From positions 1-25,999 of the forward strand of contig JAZBPO010000003.1 of the NCBI GenBank assembly GCA_036351675.1: 25,999 nt of DNA, given 5' to 3'. Shown here piece by piece: positions 14,530 to 21,833 of this stretch. The notes beneath the pieces are model-generated. The model worked only from the letters and a program-made list of their open reading frames with translations. It was not told where the DNA came from and made no database searches. The position numbers and the translations under genes were made by a program. Position 1 is the first letter of the stretch. Every line of letters starts with the position of its first letter. Source of the DNA: JAZBPO01 sp036351675. GTDB taxonomy: Bacteria > Pseudomonadota > Gammaproteobacteria > Pseudomonadales > Azotimanducaceae.

Positions 14530-16083
14530 TCACGGCAGCGCCGCGCCGATCGCATGGCCGATGCCCGCGGCCTCGAAGGCCTGCCCGAGCGCGAGCATGG
14601 CGACGTCGTCGTCGCGCGCGCCGACGAAGGAGAATCCGATCGGCAGGCCGTGCAGCGTCCCCATGGGCACGGTGAGGTGCGGGTAGCCGCCGACGGCGGC
14701 GAAGGTCGAGAAGCCGCCGAGGAAGTGGTCTCCGTTCACCAGGTCGATGCTCCAGGCGGGCCCCTCCGTCGGCGCGATCAGCGCGTCGAGATCGTGGTCC
14801 GCGAGCAGGCGCTCCACGCCCTCCTCCCGGGTCGTGCGGCGGATGCGCGCGAGCGCCTCCTGGTAGGCCGCCTCCGTGAGCGGGCCCTTGGCCGCCGCCG
14901 CCTCGAAGATCTCCTGGCGGAAGTAGGGCATGGATCGCTCCGAGTGTTCGCGATTGAACTCGATGAGCGCATCGAGGCCGACCACCGGCGCCGGCGTGTC
15001 CAGGGACGCGAACCAGGCATCGAGATCGGTGCGGAACTCGTAGAGAAGCACGTCGTAGCTGTCCTTGCCGAAGCCCTCGTGCGTCTCGAGCTCGAGGTCG
15101 TCCACGAGCACGGCGCCGGCCGCCGCCAGATCGGCGAGCACCCGCTCGAAGAGTTCATCGACCCCCTCGTGGTAGCCCATGGCGCTGCGTACCACGCCGA
15201 GCCGCTTGCCCTCGAGCGCGCCCTCACGGACCTGCGCCAGCATGGCGTCGACCGCGATTCCGGCGATCACCGCATAGCCGAGCGCCGCGTCCGCGACGCT
15301 GCCGGCCATGGGTCCAGCCGTGTCCTGCGTGTGCGCGATCGGGACGATGCCGTCCTGGGGCACGGCGCCGATCGAAGGCTTGAAGCCGACGATGCCGTTG
15401 ACGGCCGACGGACACACGATGGACCCGTTCGTCTCCGTGCCGATGGCGAGCGGCACGTAGCCGAGCGCGACCGCGACGCCACTGCCGGACGAGGAGCCGC
15501 AGGGCGTGCGCGACGGCTCGACGGCGTTGCGCGTCTGCCCGCCGACGCCGGACCAGCCGGAGGAGGAGCGTTCGGAACGGAAGTTCGCCCACTCGGAGAG
15601 ATTCGTCTTGCCGACCAGGACCGCGCCGGCCTCGCGCAGCCGCGCGACCACGGGCGCGTCGCGCCCCGTGCGATTGCCGAGGAGCGCGAGCGAGCCCGCC
15701 GTGGTGGCCATGTCCACGGTCTCGAGGTTGTCCTTCACCATGACCGGCACGCCGTGGAGCGGGCCGACGATCTCGCCGGCCTCGCGGCGGCCATCGAGCG
15801 CGCTGGCCGCGCTGCCCGCGGCCTCGTTCATGGTGAGCACCGCCCGATAGACGCCGTCGCGGGCGCCGACGTCCTGCGCGACCGCGTCGACGATGTCGAG
15901 GGCGGACGCCCGGCCCCCGGTCTGCAGGGCGAGCAGCGCAGCCGAGTCGAGGCCGGCGACGTCGAGCGCGCGTTCCGCCGCGAAGCGGTCGGACCCATCC
16001 GCTTCGCCCTCCGCCGGCGGCGCTTCGCCGCAGCCGACGCCGAGAACAGAGGCGAGGACCGACAGGAGAAGGAGTCGCTTCAT
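14530..16083 (-). CDS. Amidase signature family enzyme, probable lipoprotein
   Basis: A 517-aa amidase hydrolysing C-N amide bonds. The Ser-cisSer-Lys triad is visible: K117 in GVPVMVKDN, the cis-Ser in TPCGSSSGSG (about S198), and nucleophile S221 in GTETNGSIVCPSAVNGIVG. The start ATG at 16083 has GGAG upstream and opens an export signal (MKRLLLLSVLASVLGVGC); a further in-frame ATG at 16143 lacks such support. Cys18 follows LGVG, a loose lipobox, and is followed by an acidic, proline-rich linker, so a periplasm-facing lipoprotein is likely. It most resembles the amidases related to GatA that are annotated as peptide amidases or acylamidases; it is not GatA itself, since export and context do not fit. 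The substrate is unknown. It is separated from the SpoIIAA-like gene by 79 bp, so it may have its own promoter. Confidence 0.87.
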   Translation of the reverse strand: MKRLLLLSVLASVLGVGCGEAPPAEGEADGSDRFAAERALDVAGLDSAALLALQTGGRASALDIVDAVAQDVGARDGVYRAVLTMNEAAGSAASALDGRREAGEIVGPLHGVPVMVKDNLETVDMATTAGSLALLGNRTGRDAPVVARLREAGAVLVGKTNLSEWANFRSERSSSGWSGVGGQTRNAVEPSRTPCGSSSGSGVAVALGYVPLAIGTETNGSIVCPSAVNGIVGFKPSIGAVPQDGIVPIAHTQDTAGPMAGSVADAALGYAVIAGIAVDAMLAQVREGALEGKRLGVVRSAMGYHEGVDELFERVLADLAAAGAVLVDDLELETHEGFGKDSYDVLLYEFRTDLDAWFASLDTPAPVVGLDALIEFNREHSERSMPYFRQEIFEAAAAKGPLTEAAYQEALARIRRTTREEGVERLLADHDLDALIAPTEGPAWSIDLVNGDHFLGGFSTFAAVGGYPHLTVPMGTLHGLPIGFSFVGARDDDVAMLALGQAFEAAGIGHAIGAALP

Positions 16084-16162
16084 GAGGGGCTCCGGGTGCG
16101 GGCGCGATCGCGAGAGTGTCCCTGCCGTCGGAGACCGTGACAAGGCGGCGCCGCGTCCCCGG

Positions 16163-16552
16163 TCAGCTCACGAGCCAGGCGACGGCCTCGTCGAAGTCGC
16201 CGAACACGCGCACGTTCGCTTCGCGCTCGCCGAGATAGGCCTGGAACATGCGCGCGAGGCCGAAGTGCAGGGCATTGCCGGCGACGATGGCGGAACGCCG
16301 GTCCGGCTGGTCCGCGAAGAGGTCGAGATCGAGTGCCGCCGCGAGCTGGACGCCGTTCGAGTCCAGCGCACTGCTCGTGATGCCGCGCAGATCGTAGAGC
16401 TCGGCGCGATCGTAGGCGTAGTCGTCGGAACCCCAGAGCCGACCGAGTTCGCGGACGAGGCCGTCGTTGGAGAGCACGCCCTCGAACGCGAGATGCCGGT
16501 AGTCCGGTTCCACGGACATCCCTATGCGCAGATCCGGTCGCGTTTCGTCCAT
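16163..16552 (-). CDS. SpoIIAA-like (STAS-related) small cytoplasmic protein
   Basis: A 129-aa protein with an alternating beta-alpha pattern: RHLAFEGVLSNDGLVREL at the N-terminus, YDLRGIT in the middle, SAIVAGNALHFGLARMFQAY and the end NVRVFGDFDEAVAWL. The last segment (beta strand, then D-EAVAWL helix) and the DLRG turn are typical of SpoIIAA-like/STAS-fold proteins of bacteria outside Bacillus, whose role is mostly unknown. Some are thought to sense membranes or partner proteins. It lacks the clear phosphorylatable Ser motif of an anti-sigma factor antagonist. It starts two bases after the yciH stop and so ends the prfB-lysS-ung-yciH operon. Family assignment is by fold pattern only. Confidence 0.55.
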   Translation of the reverse strand: MDETRPDLRIGMSVEPDYRHLAFEGVLSNDGLVRELGRLWGSDDYAYDRAELYDLRGITSSALDSNGVQLAAALDLDLFADQPDRRSAIVAGNALHFGLARMFQAYLGEREANVRVFGDFDEAVAWLVS

Positions 16553-16554
16553 GC

Positions 16555-16923
16555 TCAGCCTCCGGCGCTCTTCGCCTTCATGCCGCGACGTTCGAGTTCG
16601 GCGACCACGCGCTGGCGCTGATCACCCTGCAGTTCCACGACACCGTTCTTCACCGAGCCGCCGACGCCACACAGCGACTTCAGCGCCTTCGCGAGCTCGG
16701 CGATCTGCACCGCGTTCCCCGGCAGACCGGTGACGAGGGTCACGCCGGCACCCTTGCGGCCCCTGGTCTGCCGCGACACCCGAACGATACCGTCTCCCGT
16801 GCTCCGAGCGACATCTCGACTGCAGAGACAGTCGGCCTCGGGCCTCCGGCAGCCCGGACACATGCGTCCCGCATCCGTGCTGTAGACCAGCCCGCCCTGG
16901 CGCTTTCCGGACTTCCTGCCCAT
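16555..16923 (-). CDS. yciH: YciH/SUI1-type translation initiation factor-like protein
   Basis: A 122-aa protein of the SUI1/eIF1-like family. The core VRVSRQTRGRKGAGVTLVTG, then LAKALKSLCGVGGSVKNGV and ELQGDQR, corresponds closely to E. coli YciH. YciH is reported to help discriminate initiation complexes on the 30S subunit. The N-terminus begins GGLVYSTDAGRMCPGC and continues to CLC. The four cysteines (CxxC...CxC) may bind zinc; E. coli YciH lacks them, but I recall them in other proteobacterial members. Its ATG at 16923 shares one base with the ung stop (TGATG), a classic coupling junction. The open frame to the right of 16923 lies inside ung and is not used. Confidence 0.9.
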   Translation of the reverse strand: MGRKSGKRQGGLVYSTDAGRMCPGCRRPEADCLCSRDVARSTGDGIVRVSRQTRGRKGAGVTLVTGLPGNAVQIAELAKALKSLCGVGGSVKNGVVELQGDQRQRVVAELERRGMKAKSAGG

Positions 16924-17651
16924 CAGTCGGTCCCGGTCCTGAACCAGTCGACCGGTTCGCGGCCGTGATCGACGAGATAGCGATTGGCCGCGGAGAAATG
17001 ACGGCAGCCGAAGAAGCCACGATGGGCGGAGAGCGGCGAGGGATGCGGTGCCGTGAGCACACAGTGGCGAGCGCGGTCGACGCGCGCGCCCTTCTTCTGC
17101 GCATAGCTGCCCCAGAGCATGAAGACCACGTGCTCGCGCTCGGCGTTCACGATCTCCACGATGCGGTCCGTGAAGCGCTCCCAGCCACGACCCTGATGTG
17201 CCCCCGCATTGCCGCGCTCGACGGTGAGCACGGCATTGAGCAACAGCACACCCTGGCGCGCCCAGCCGTCGAGGTAACCGCTTCCGCCGACGCGCCGATC
17301 GGCATCGCCACCGGGTACGGAGGGATCGGTCATGTCCGCGTTGATCTCGGCGAAGATGTTCTTCAGCGAGGGCGGCACGTCGACGCCGGGGCGCACGGAG
17401 AAGCACAGGCCGTGCGCCTGACCCGGCCCGTGATAGGGATCCTGGCCGATGATCACCACGCGCACCTCCGGCAGCGGCGTGTGATCGAGCGCGGCGAAGA
17501 TCTCCGGCCCGGGGGGATAGACGGTCGCGCGCGCCGCCTTGCGGTCCGCGAGGAAGCCCCGGAGCTGCTGCATGTAGGGGGCCTCGAACTCCGGCAGGAG
17601 CACCTGCCTCCAGCTCTCCTCCAGACGGACCCGATCGGCAGCGTTCCCCAC
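16923..17651 (-). CDS. ung: Uracil-DNA glycosylase (family 1)
   Basis: A 242-aa base-excision repair enzyme that removes uracil from DNA. All family-1 marks are present: the water-activating motif IIGQDPYHGPGQAHG with catalytic D71, GVLLLNAVLTVERG (136-149), VFMLWGSYAQKKG and the minor-groove loop APHPSPLSAHRGF with H203. Length is normal. The start ATG at 17651 lies 11 bases after the lysS stop, and the stop overlaps the yciH start by one base, so it is an internal gene of the prfB-lysS-ung-yciH operon. Nothing in the sequence suggests loss of activity. Confidence 0.97.
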   Translation of the reverse strand: MGNAADRVRLEESWRQVLLPEFEAPYMQQLRGFLADRKAARATVYPPGPEIFAALDHTPLPEVRVVIIGQDPYHGPGQAHGLCFSVRPGVDVPPSLKNIFAEINADMTDPSVPGGDADRRVGGSGYLDGWARQGVLLLNAVLTVERGNAGAHQGRGWERFTDRIVEIVNAEREHVVFMLWGSYAQKKGARVDRARHCVLTAPHPSPLSAHRGFFGCRHFSAANRYLVDHGREPVDWFRTGTD

Positions 17652-17662
17652 AGCGGCGCGCG

Positions 17663-19180
17663 TCAGTCGCCGCGTGGCCGCATGTGCGGGAACAGCAGCA
17701 CGTCACGGATGCTCGTCGAGTCGGTCAGCAGCATGACGAGTCGGTCGATGCCGATGCCCTCGCCCGCCGTCGGCGGCAGGCCGTACTCGAGGGCCGTGAC
17801 GTAGTCCGCGTCGTAGTGCATGGCCTCGTCGTCGCCGGAGTCCTTGAGTTCGACCTGGCGGCGGAAGCGCTCGGCCTGGTCCTCGGCGTCGTTCAGCTCC
17901 GAGAAACCGTTGGCGATCTCCCGGCCCATGACGAAGAGCTCGAAACGGTCCGTCACCTCCGGATCCGCATCGTTGCGACGCGAGAGCGGCGAGACCTCCG
18001 TCGGGTACTGGGTGATGAACACCGGCTGCGTGATCTTCTCCTCGACGAGTTCCTCGAAGAGCGCGAAGCGCAGACTGCCGAGCCCCATGGCGTCCGTGAC
18101 GTCGACGCCGTGCCGCGCCGCGTACGCGGCGAGCTGGTCGCGGTCGTCGACGAGCGCCGCGTCGAGGCCCGCGTAGTGGATCAGCGAATCGCGCACGGGC
18201 ATGCGCGCGATCGGCGCACCGAAGTCGATGGTCTCGCCCTGGTACTCGACGGAGGTCGAGCCGAGGACTCGCTCGCAGATCTGCCGGAACATCTGCTCCG
18301 TGAGATCCATGAGGTCCTCGTAGTCCGCGTAGGCCCAGTAGAACTCGAGCATGGTGAACTCGGGGTTGTGGCGCGTGGACAGGCCCTCGTTGCGGAAGTT
18401 GCGATTGATCTCGAAGACGCGTTCGAAGCCGCCGACGGTCAGGCGCTTGAGGAACAGCTCCGGCGCGACGCGCAGGTAGAGATCCATGTCGAGGGAGTTG
18501 TGGTGCGTGACGAAGGGCCGCGCCGCGGCGCCCCCGGGGATCACCTGCATCATGGGGGTCTCGACCTCCATGAAATCGCGGCCCACCATGAAGTCGCGGA
18601 TCGCCTGCACGATGGCCGACCGCGTCCGGAAGATGCGCCGGCTGTCCTCGTTCATGATCAGATCGAGGTAGCGGCGGCGGTAGCGCAGCTCCGTGTCCTG
18701 CACGCCGTAGTACTGGTCGGGCAGCGGACGCAGGGCCTTGGTGAGCAGGCGCGCCTCGGCGAGATACACGTAGAGGGCGCCGCGCCCCGACTTCGCGAGC
18801 GTGCCGCGACCGGCGACCACGTCGCCGATGTCCCACCCCTCGACGATCTCCTTCAGGGCCGGATCGGCCTGCTTGTCGAGATAGAACTGGATGTCGCCGG
18901 CGCCGTCGCGGATCACGAGGAACGGGCCACGCCGGTTCATGAGGCGGCCGGAGATCGCGATCTCGATGGCCGCGTCCTCGAGCTCCGCCTTCTCGCGCTC
19001 ACCGTAGCGCTGCTCGAGGACGGCGGAATCGTGTTCCGTACCGTCCGCTTCGCGCGAGCGGCGGAAGTCGTTCGGGAAGCCGTAACCGCCTTCGCGCAGG
19101 CGCGTGAGCTTCTCCCGACGCCAGGCGATCTGTTCTCCCTCGCCGGAACCCGGCCCGTCGGCTCGCTTGTCTTCGCTCAC
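17663..19180 (-). CDS. lysS: Lysyl-tRNA synthetase, class II
   Basis: A 505-aa enzyme that charges tRNA-Lys. The N-terminal anticodon-binding OB fold is about residues 70-150 (ISGRLMNRRGPFLVIRD). Class II motif 2 is FRNEGLSTRHNPEFTMLEFY (262-281), and motif 3 is GEGIGIDRLVMLL near residues 473-485. Additional LysS marks are YRRRYLDLI, PGGAAARPFVTHHN and DLYLRVAPELFLKRL. The start lies 33 bases after the prfB stop, the same prfB-lysS order as in E. coli. Length matches the family. The clean motifs make this one of the most secure calls in the window. Confidence 0.98.
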   Translation of the reverse strand: MSEDKRADGPGSGEGEQIAWRREKLTRLREGGYGFPNDFRRSREADGTEHDSAVLEQRYGEREKAELEDAAIEIAISGRLMNRRGPFLVIRDGAGDIQFYLDKQADPALKEIVEGWDIGDVVAGRGTLAKSGRGALYVYLAEARLLTKALRPLPDQYYGVQDTELRYRRRYLDLIMNEDSRRIFRTRSAIVQAIRDFMVGRDFMEVETPMMQVIPGGAAARPFVTHHNSLDMDLYLRVAPELFLKRLTVGGFERVFEINRNFRNEGLSTRHNPEFTMLEFYWAYADYEDLMDLTEQMFRQICERVLGSTSVEYQGETIDFGAPIARMPVRDSLIHYAGLDAALVDDRDQLAAYAARHGVDVTDAMGLGSLRFALFEELVEEKITQPVFITQYPTEVSPLSRRNDADPEVTDRFELFVMGREIANGFSELNDAEDQAERFRRQVELKDSGDDEAMHYDADYVTALEYGLPPTAGEGIGIDRLVMLLTDSTSIRDVLLFPHMRPRGD

Positions 19181-19213
19181 TGCCTTCCGTCCTGCGCTCG
19201 TGGGAAAGGGGGA

Positions 19214-20312
19214 TCAGAGGCCAGCCTTCAGGCTCGCCTCGATGAACTGGTCGATGTCGCCGTCGAGGATCGCATCGGGATTCGAGACCTCGATGTTGGT
19301 GCGCAGATCCTTCACCCGGTTCTGGTCGAGCACGTAGGAACGGATCTGGTGGCCCCAGCCGATGTCCGACTTGGCGTCCTCCGCCTCCTGGGCCTCGGCC
19401 CTGCGCTTCTGCAGCTCGAGTTCGTAGAGCTTCGCGCGCAGCTGCTTCCAGGCCTTGTCACGGTTCTGGTGCTGCGAACGCTCGGACTGGCAGGCGACGA
19501 CGACACCCGAGGGCTCGTGCGTCAGACGCACGGCCGAGTCCGTCTTGTTGACGTGCTGACCACCGGCGCCGGAGGCGCGATAGGTGTCCGTACGCACATC
19601 GGACGGATCGATCTCGATCTCGATGTCGTCGTCGATCTCCGGCGAGGCGACGACGGAGGCGAAGGAGGTGTGGCGCCGCGCGCCCGAATCGAAGGGCGAC
19701 TTGCGCACCAGGCGATGGATACCCGTCTCCGTGCGCATCCAGCCGAAGGCGTGATCGCCCCGGAGCGCGAAGGTGGCGCTCTTGATGCCCGCGACCTCGC
19801 CCGGCGACACCTCGATCACTTCCGTCTCGAAGCCGTGGCGCTCGGCCCAGCGCAGGTACATGCGCAGCAGCATCTCGGCCCAGTCCTGGGACTCGGTGCC
19901 GCCGGCGCCGGCCTGGACGTCGACGAAACAGTCGGCCGAGTCCATCTCGCCGGAGAACATGCGGCGGAACTCGAGGCGGGCGAGTTCCTGCTCGAGGCCT
20001 TCGAGGTCCGCGCGGACCGAATCGACGGTCTCCGCGTCGTCTTCCTCGAGGGCCAGATCGAAGAGGTCCCGCGCGTCCGAGAGGCCCTCGTCGAGCTTCT
20101 CGAGGACGCTGACGATCCCTTCGAGTTCGGCGCGTTCGCGGCCGAGGGCCTGCGCCTTGTCCGGGTCGTCCCAGACCGTGGGTTCGGAGAGTTCGAGTTC
20201 TACTTCGGCGAGCCGATCCTTGCGGTCGGCATAGTCAAAGATACCCCCTAAGGACTTCGGCCCGCTGGGCCATGTCCGAGAGGCGGTCGCGGACGACGTT
20301 GACGTCCTCCAT
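19214..20312 (-). CDS. prfB: Peptide chain release factor 2 with programmed +1 frameshift
   Basis: Release factor for UGA and UAA codons. Translation starts at ATG 20312 (MEDVNVVRDRLSDMAQ), reads 25 codons to RGYL, and meets UGA at 20237-20235. The ribosome shifts +1 at CTT-TGA-C and continues from GAC at 20236 as DYADRKDRLAEVE to the stop at 19214. The joined product is 365 aa, equal to E. coli RF2. The codon-recognition tripeptide SPF falls at 205-207 and the catalytic GGQ at 250-252. Residue 246 is Ala, as in most bacteria, not Thr as in E. coli K-12. Programs that ignore the shift would annotate only a fragment beginning at an internal Met (19960). It is the first gene of the lysS operon. 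Confidence 0.97.
20231..20249 (-). promoter_or_regulatory. RF2 autoregulatory frameshift site (SD-like AGGGGG plus CTT TGA C)
   Basis: On the minus strand the stretch reads AGGGGGTATCTTTGACTAT. The internal Shine-Dalgarno-like AGGGGG, three bases before CTT TGA C, is the known stimulator of the +1 slip. When RF2 is scarce the UGA is read slowly and the shift makes more RF2. All elements are intact. Confidence 0.96.
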
Positions 20313-20375
20313 GGGTGTGCTCCGATCCGGATTCCGCGAAGGTGCGTTCGACCGTGGCCGAAGCGCGGGGCGCGG

Positions 20376-20381
20376 ATTCTA
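20376..20381 (-). promoter_or_regulatory. Candidate -10 element of the prfB operon promoter
   Basis: Reading toward prfB, CTAGAATCCGCG contains TAGAAT (20381-20376), five of six matches to TATAAT, about 64 bases before the start codon. No good -35 hexamer is visible at 16-18 bp (the best is TGAGTC), so this is tentative. It lies between prfB and the recJ-tail remnant. Confidence 0.35.
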
Positions 20382-20477
20382 GCAGAGCCGCCGAGCGCGA
20401 CTCACGCGGTGACGGCCCCGCTCGAGCTTTCCGGTACCTGCTGCGGGCCGCCTGACACCTCGTTGTTCAAGGCCTCC

Positions 20478-20549
20478 CGAGATGCACCACACCGAGCTGC
20501 AGCTGCTCGCTGCCGCCCATCGCTCGACGTCGAGGCGACAAAGCAGCCG
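20478..20549 (-). pseudogene. Frameshifted second copy of the recJ 3' end
   Basis: This stretch aligns by hand with the last codons of the intact recJ (21845-21917), about 61 of 73 positions identical with one single-base gap. On the minus strand it reads LLCRLDVERW, then after a one-base deletion GGSEQLQLGVVHL, compared with LLYRLEVNRW and GSEQLQLGVVHL in RecJ; it ends HLGRP-stop instead of HLEGA-stop. Many differences are silent (GTG for GTC, GGT for GGC, CGC for CGT), so the copy diverged while still coding. It lies on the prfB side of the amidohydrolase gene, where recJ would end if that gene were absent. In the rest of the gap, 20313-20690, I see only a candidate -10 element toward prfB and no further gene. 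Confidence 0.7.
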
Positions 20550-20690
20550 GAGGCACGGGTCGAACGAGCACGCGCGAAAGAGGGGCGCGTCGACGTGAAC
20601 TCTGCAGCTGCTGCATGATGCGCGACGGCGGCGCGCGCCCTCGCGGCAAGTGTCTCGAGTGCTGGCCGCATCCCGTGGGAGTCGACCCGT

Positions 20691-21704
20691 ATGTCCGCTC
20701 GATTGTCAGGTCTTGTCGCGCTGAGCTGGCTGATCGCGTCCTCGGTGCTGGCCGAACAGGGCCCCGTCCTCGACGTCCACCTGCACGCCGCGACCGCGGA
20801 CATGAATGGTCCGCCCGGGCAGGCTGTGTGCGTGCCCATGCTCGCGCATCTGCCGACGCCTGACCCGGCCGTTCCGTGGCCCCGGCAGTTCATGGGCGCC
20901 ATGATGAACCCACGCTGCGAGGATCCGGTAGTCGGTCCGTCCACCGACGACGAGGTCATGCGTCAGACGATCGAGCAGCTGGAGCAGAACCAGGCGATCG
21001 GCGTGCTGAGCGGGCCGCCCGATCGTGTGCGAGCCTGGATGGCCGCGGCGCCAGGCCGTTTCCTGCCGAGTCTTCAGCTCAATCTGGCACGTGATCCCTA
21101 CGGTCCGGAGGAAGTGCGCTCGCTACTGACAGATGGCGGCTTCCTGGTGATCGGTGAGATCTCCAATCAGTACCAGGGCATCGGTCCTGACGACGAGCGC
21201 ATGGACGGCTTCTACGCAGTAGCGGCCGAACTCGACGTGCCGGTTGCGATCCACATGGGCACGGGACCACCGGGAGCCGCGATGCTGATGCCGAGCTACC
21301 GCGTCAGGCTCGGCGATCCCATGCTCCTCGAACCCGTGCTGGCGAAGTATCCGAACCTGCGCGTCACGATCATGCACATGGCCGAAGGTTTTCCGAGCCA
21401 GCTGAAGACGCTTCTCTACACCTACCCCAACGTGTACGTGGACATCGGTGGTCTTTCCTGGATGCGCACCGCCGAGGAATTCGAGCGCACGCTTCTCGAT
21501 CTGGTCGACGCCGGGTTCGGAGGACGCATCATGTTCGGCTCCGACCAGATGAACTGGCCGGGCCTGATCACGCCAGCCATCGACGTGATCCGTGAGTCGC
21601 CGTATCTGACCGACGCGGAGAAGGAAGCGATCCTCTGGTCGAACGCGGTGCGCTTCCTGAAGCTGGATGACGCAGAGATGCGGAAACGGGCGGCCGCGGA
21701 GTAA
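20691..21704 (+). CDS. Secreted amidohydrolase (amidohydrolase-2 / TIM-barrel metal hydrolase)
   Basis: A 337-aa protein with a signal peptide (MSARLSGLVALSWLIASSVLA, written in part as LVALSWLIASSVLA before EQG), so it is probably periplasmic. After the signal come metal-ligand motifs of the amidohydrolase superfamily: LDVHLHA (H30, H32), VAIHMG (H188), VTIMHMAEGFP (H229) and MFGSDQM (D285). The order and spacing fit the amidohydrolase-2 group (decarboxylases and lactone or amide hydrolases). The reaction is unknown. It is the only plus-strand gene between recJ and prfB, and hand counts of two of its 60-base lines give 57% and 63% G+C against 75% for a line of neighbouring recJ. Together with the duplicated recJ tail beside it, this suggests acquisition by transfer. 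GGGAG precedes the ATG by about ten bases. Confidence 0.8.
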   Translation: MSARLSGLVALSWLIASSVLAEQGPVLDVHLHAATADMNGPPGQAVCVPMLAHLPTPDPAVPWPRQFMGAMMNPRCEDPVVGPSTDDEVMRQTIEQLEQNQAIGVLSGPPDRVRAWMAAAPGRFLPSLQLNLARDPYGPEEVRSLLTDGGFLVIGEISNQYQGIGPDDERMDGFYAVAAELDVPVAIHMGTGPPGAAMLMPSYRVRLGDPMLLEPVLAKYPNLRVTIMHMAEGFPSQLKTLLYTYPNVYVDIGGLSWMRTAEEFERTLLDLVDAGFGGRIMFGSDQMNWPGLITPAIDVIRESPYLTDAEKEAILWSNAVRFLKLDDAEMRKRAAAE

Positions 21705-21742
21705 GTGGGTCTCGATGCCTGCCCGGAATCCGTGCCCTCTGC

Positions 21743-21759
21743 GGACGCCAGGAGCGTCC
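21743..21759 (+). terminator. Possible stem-loop after the amidohydrolase gene
   Basis: GGACGC (21743-21748) pairs with GCGTCC (21754-21759) across a 5-base loop, 39 bases after the amidohydrolase stop and before the convergent recJ end. No T-run follows, so a terminator role is only possible. The rest of the 129-bp gap shows no gene. Confidence 0.3.
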
Positions 21760-21833
21760 AGGTCGCGATCGCCATTCGTCGGAGTGCACGTACGGCGACG
21801 TGACTTCGCGCGCGCCACCTGGCGCCTGGCGAT

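Noticed and set aside
16115..16143. Possible amidase promoter (TTGTCA, 17 bp, GACACT on the minus strand)
   Set aside because: The -35 is good but the -10 matches only three of six bases, too weak to list as a feature.
17684..20251. 855-codon plus-strand open frame opposite lysS and prfB
   Set aside because: Both minus-strand genes are certain. The plus frame is a GC-driven mirror with no motif or ribosome-binding site.
20598..20615. Possible third recJ-tail piece (ctgcagctgctgc)
   Set aside because: Only about 13 bases match and the flanks do not; this is likely chance from CTG/CAG-rich sequence.
20402..20959. 185-codon minus-strand open frame over the recJ-tail remnant and the start of the amidohydrolase
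   Set aside because: No domain pattern. It overlaps the signal peptide of a convincing plus-strand gene, and the recJ-like piece lies in a different frame.
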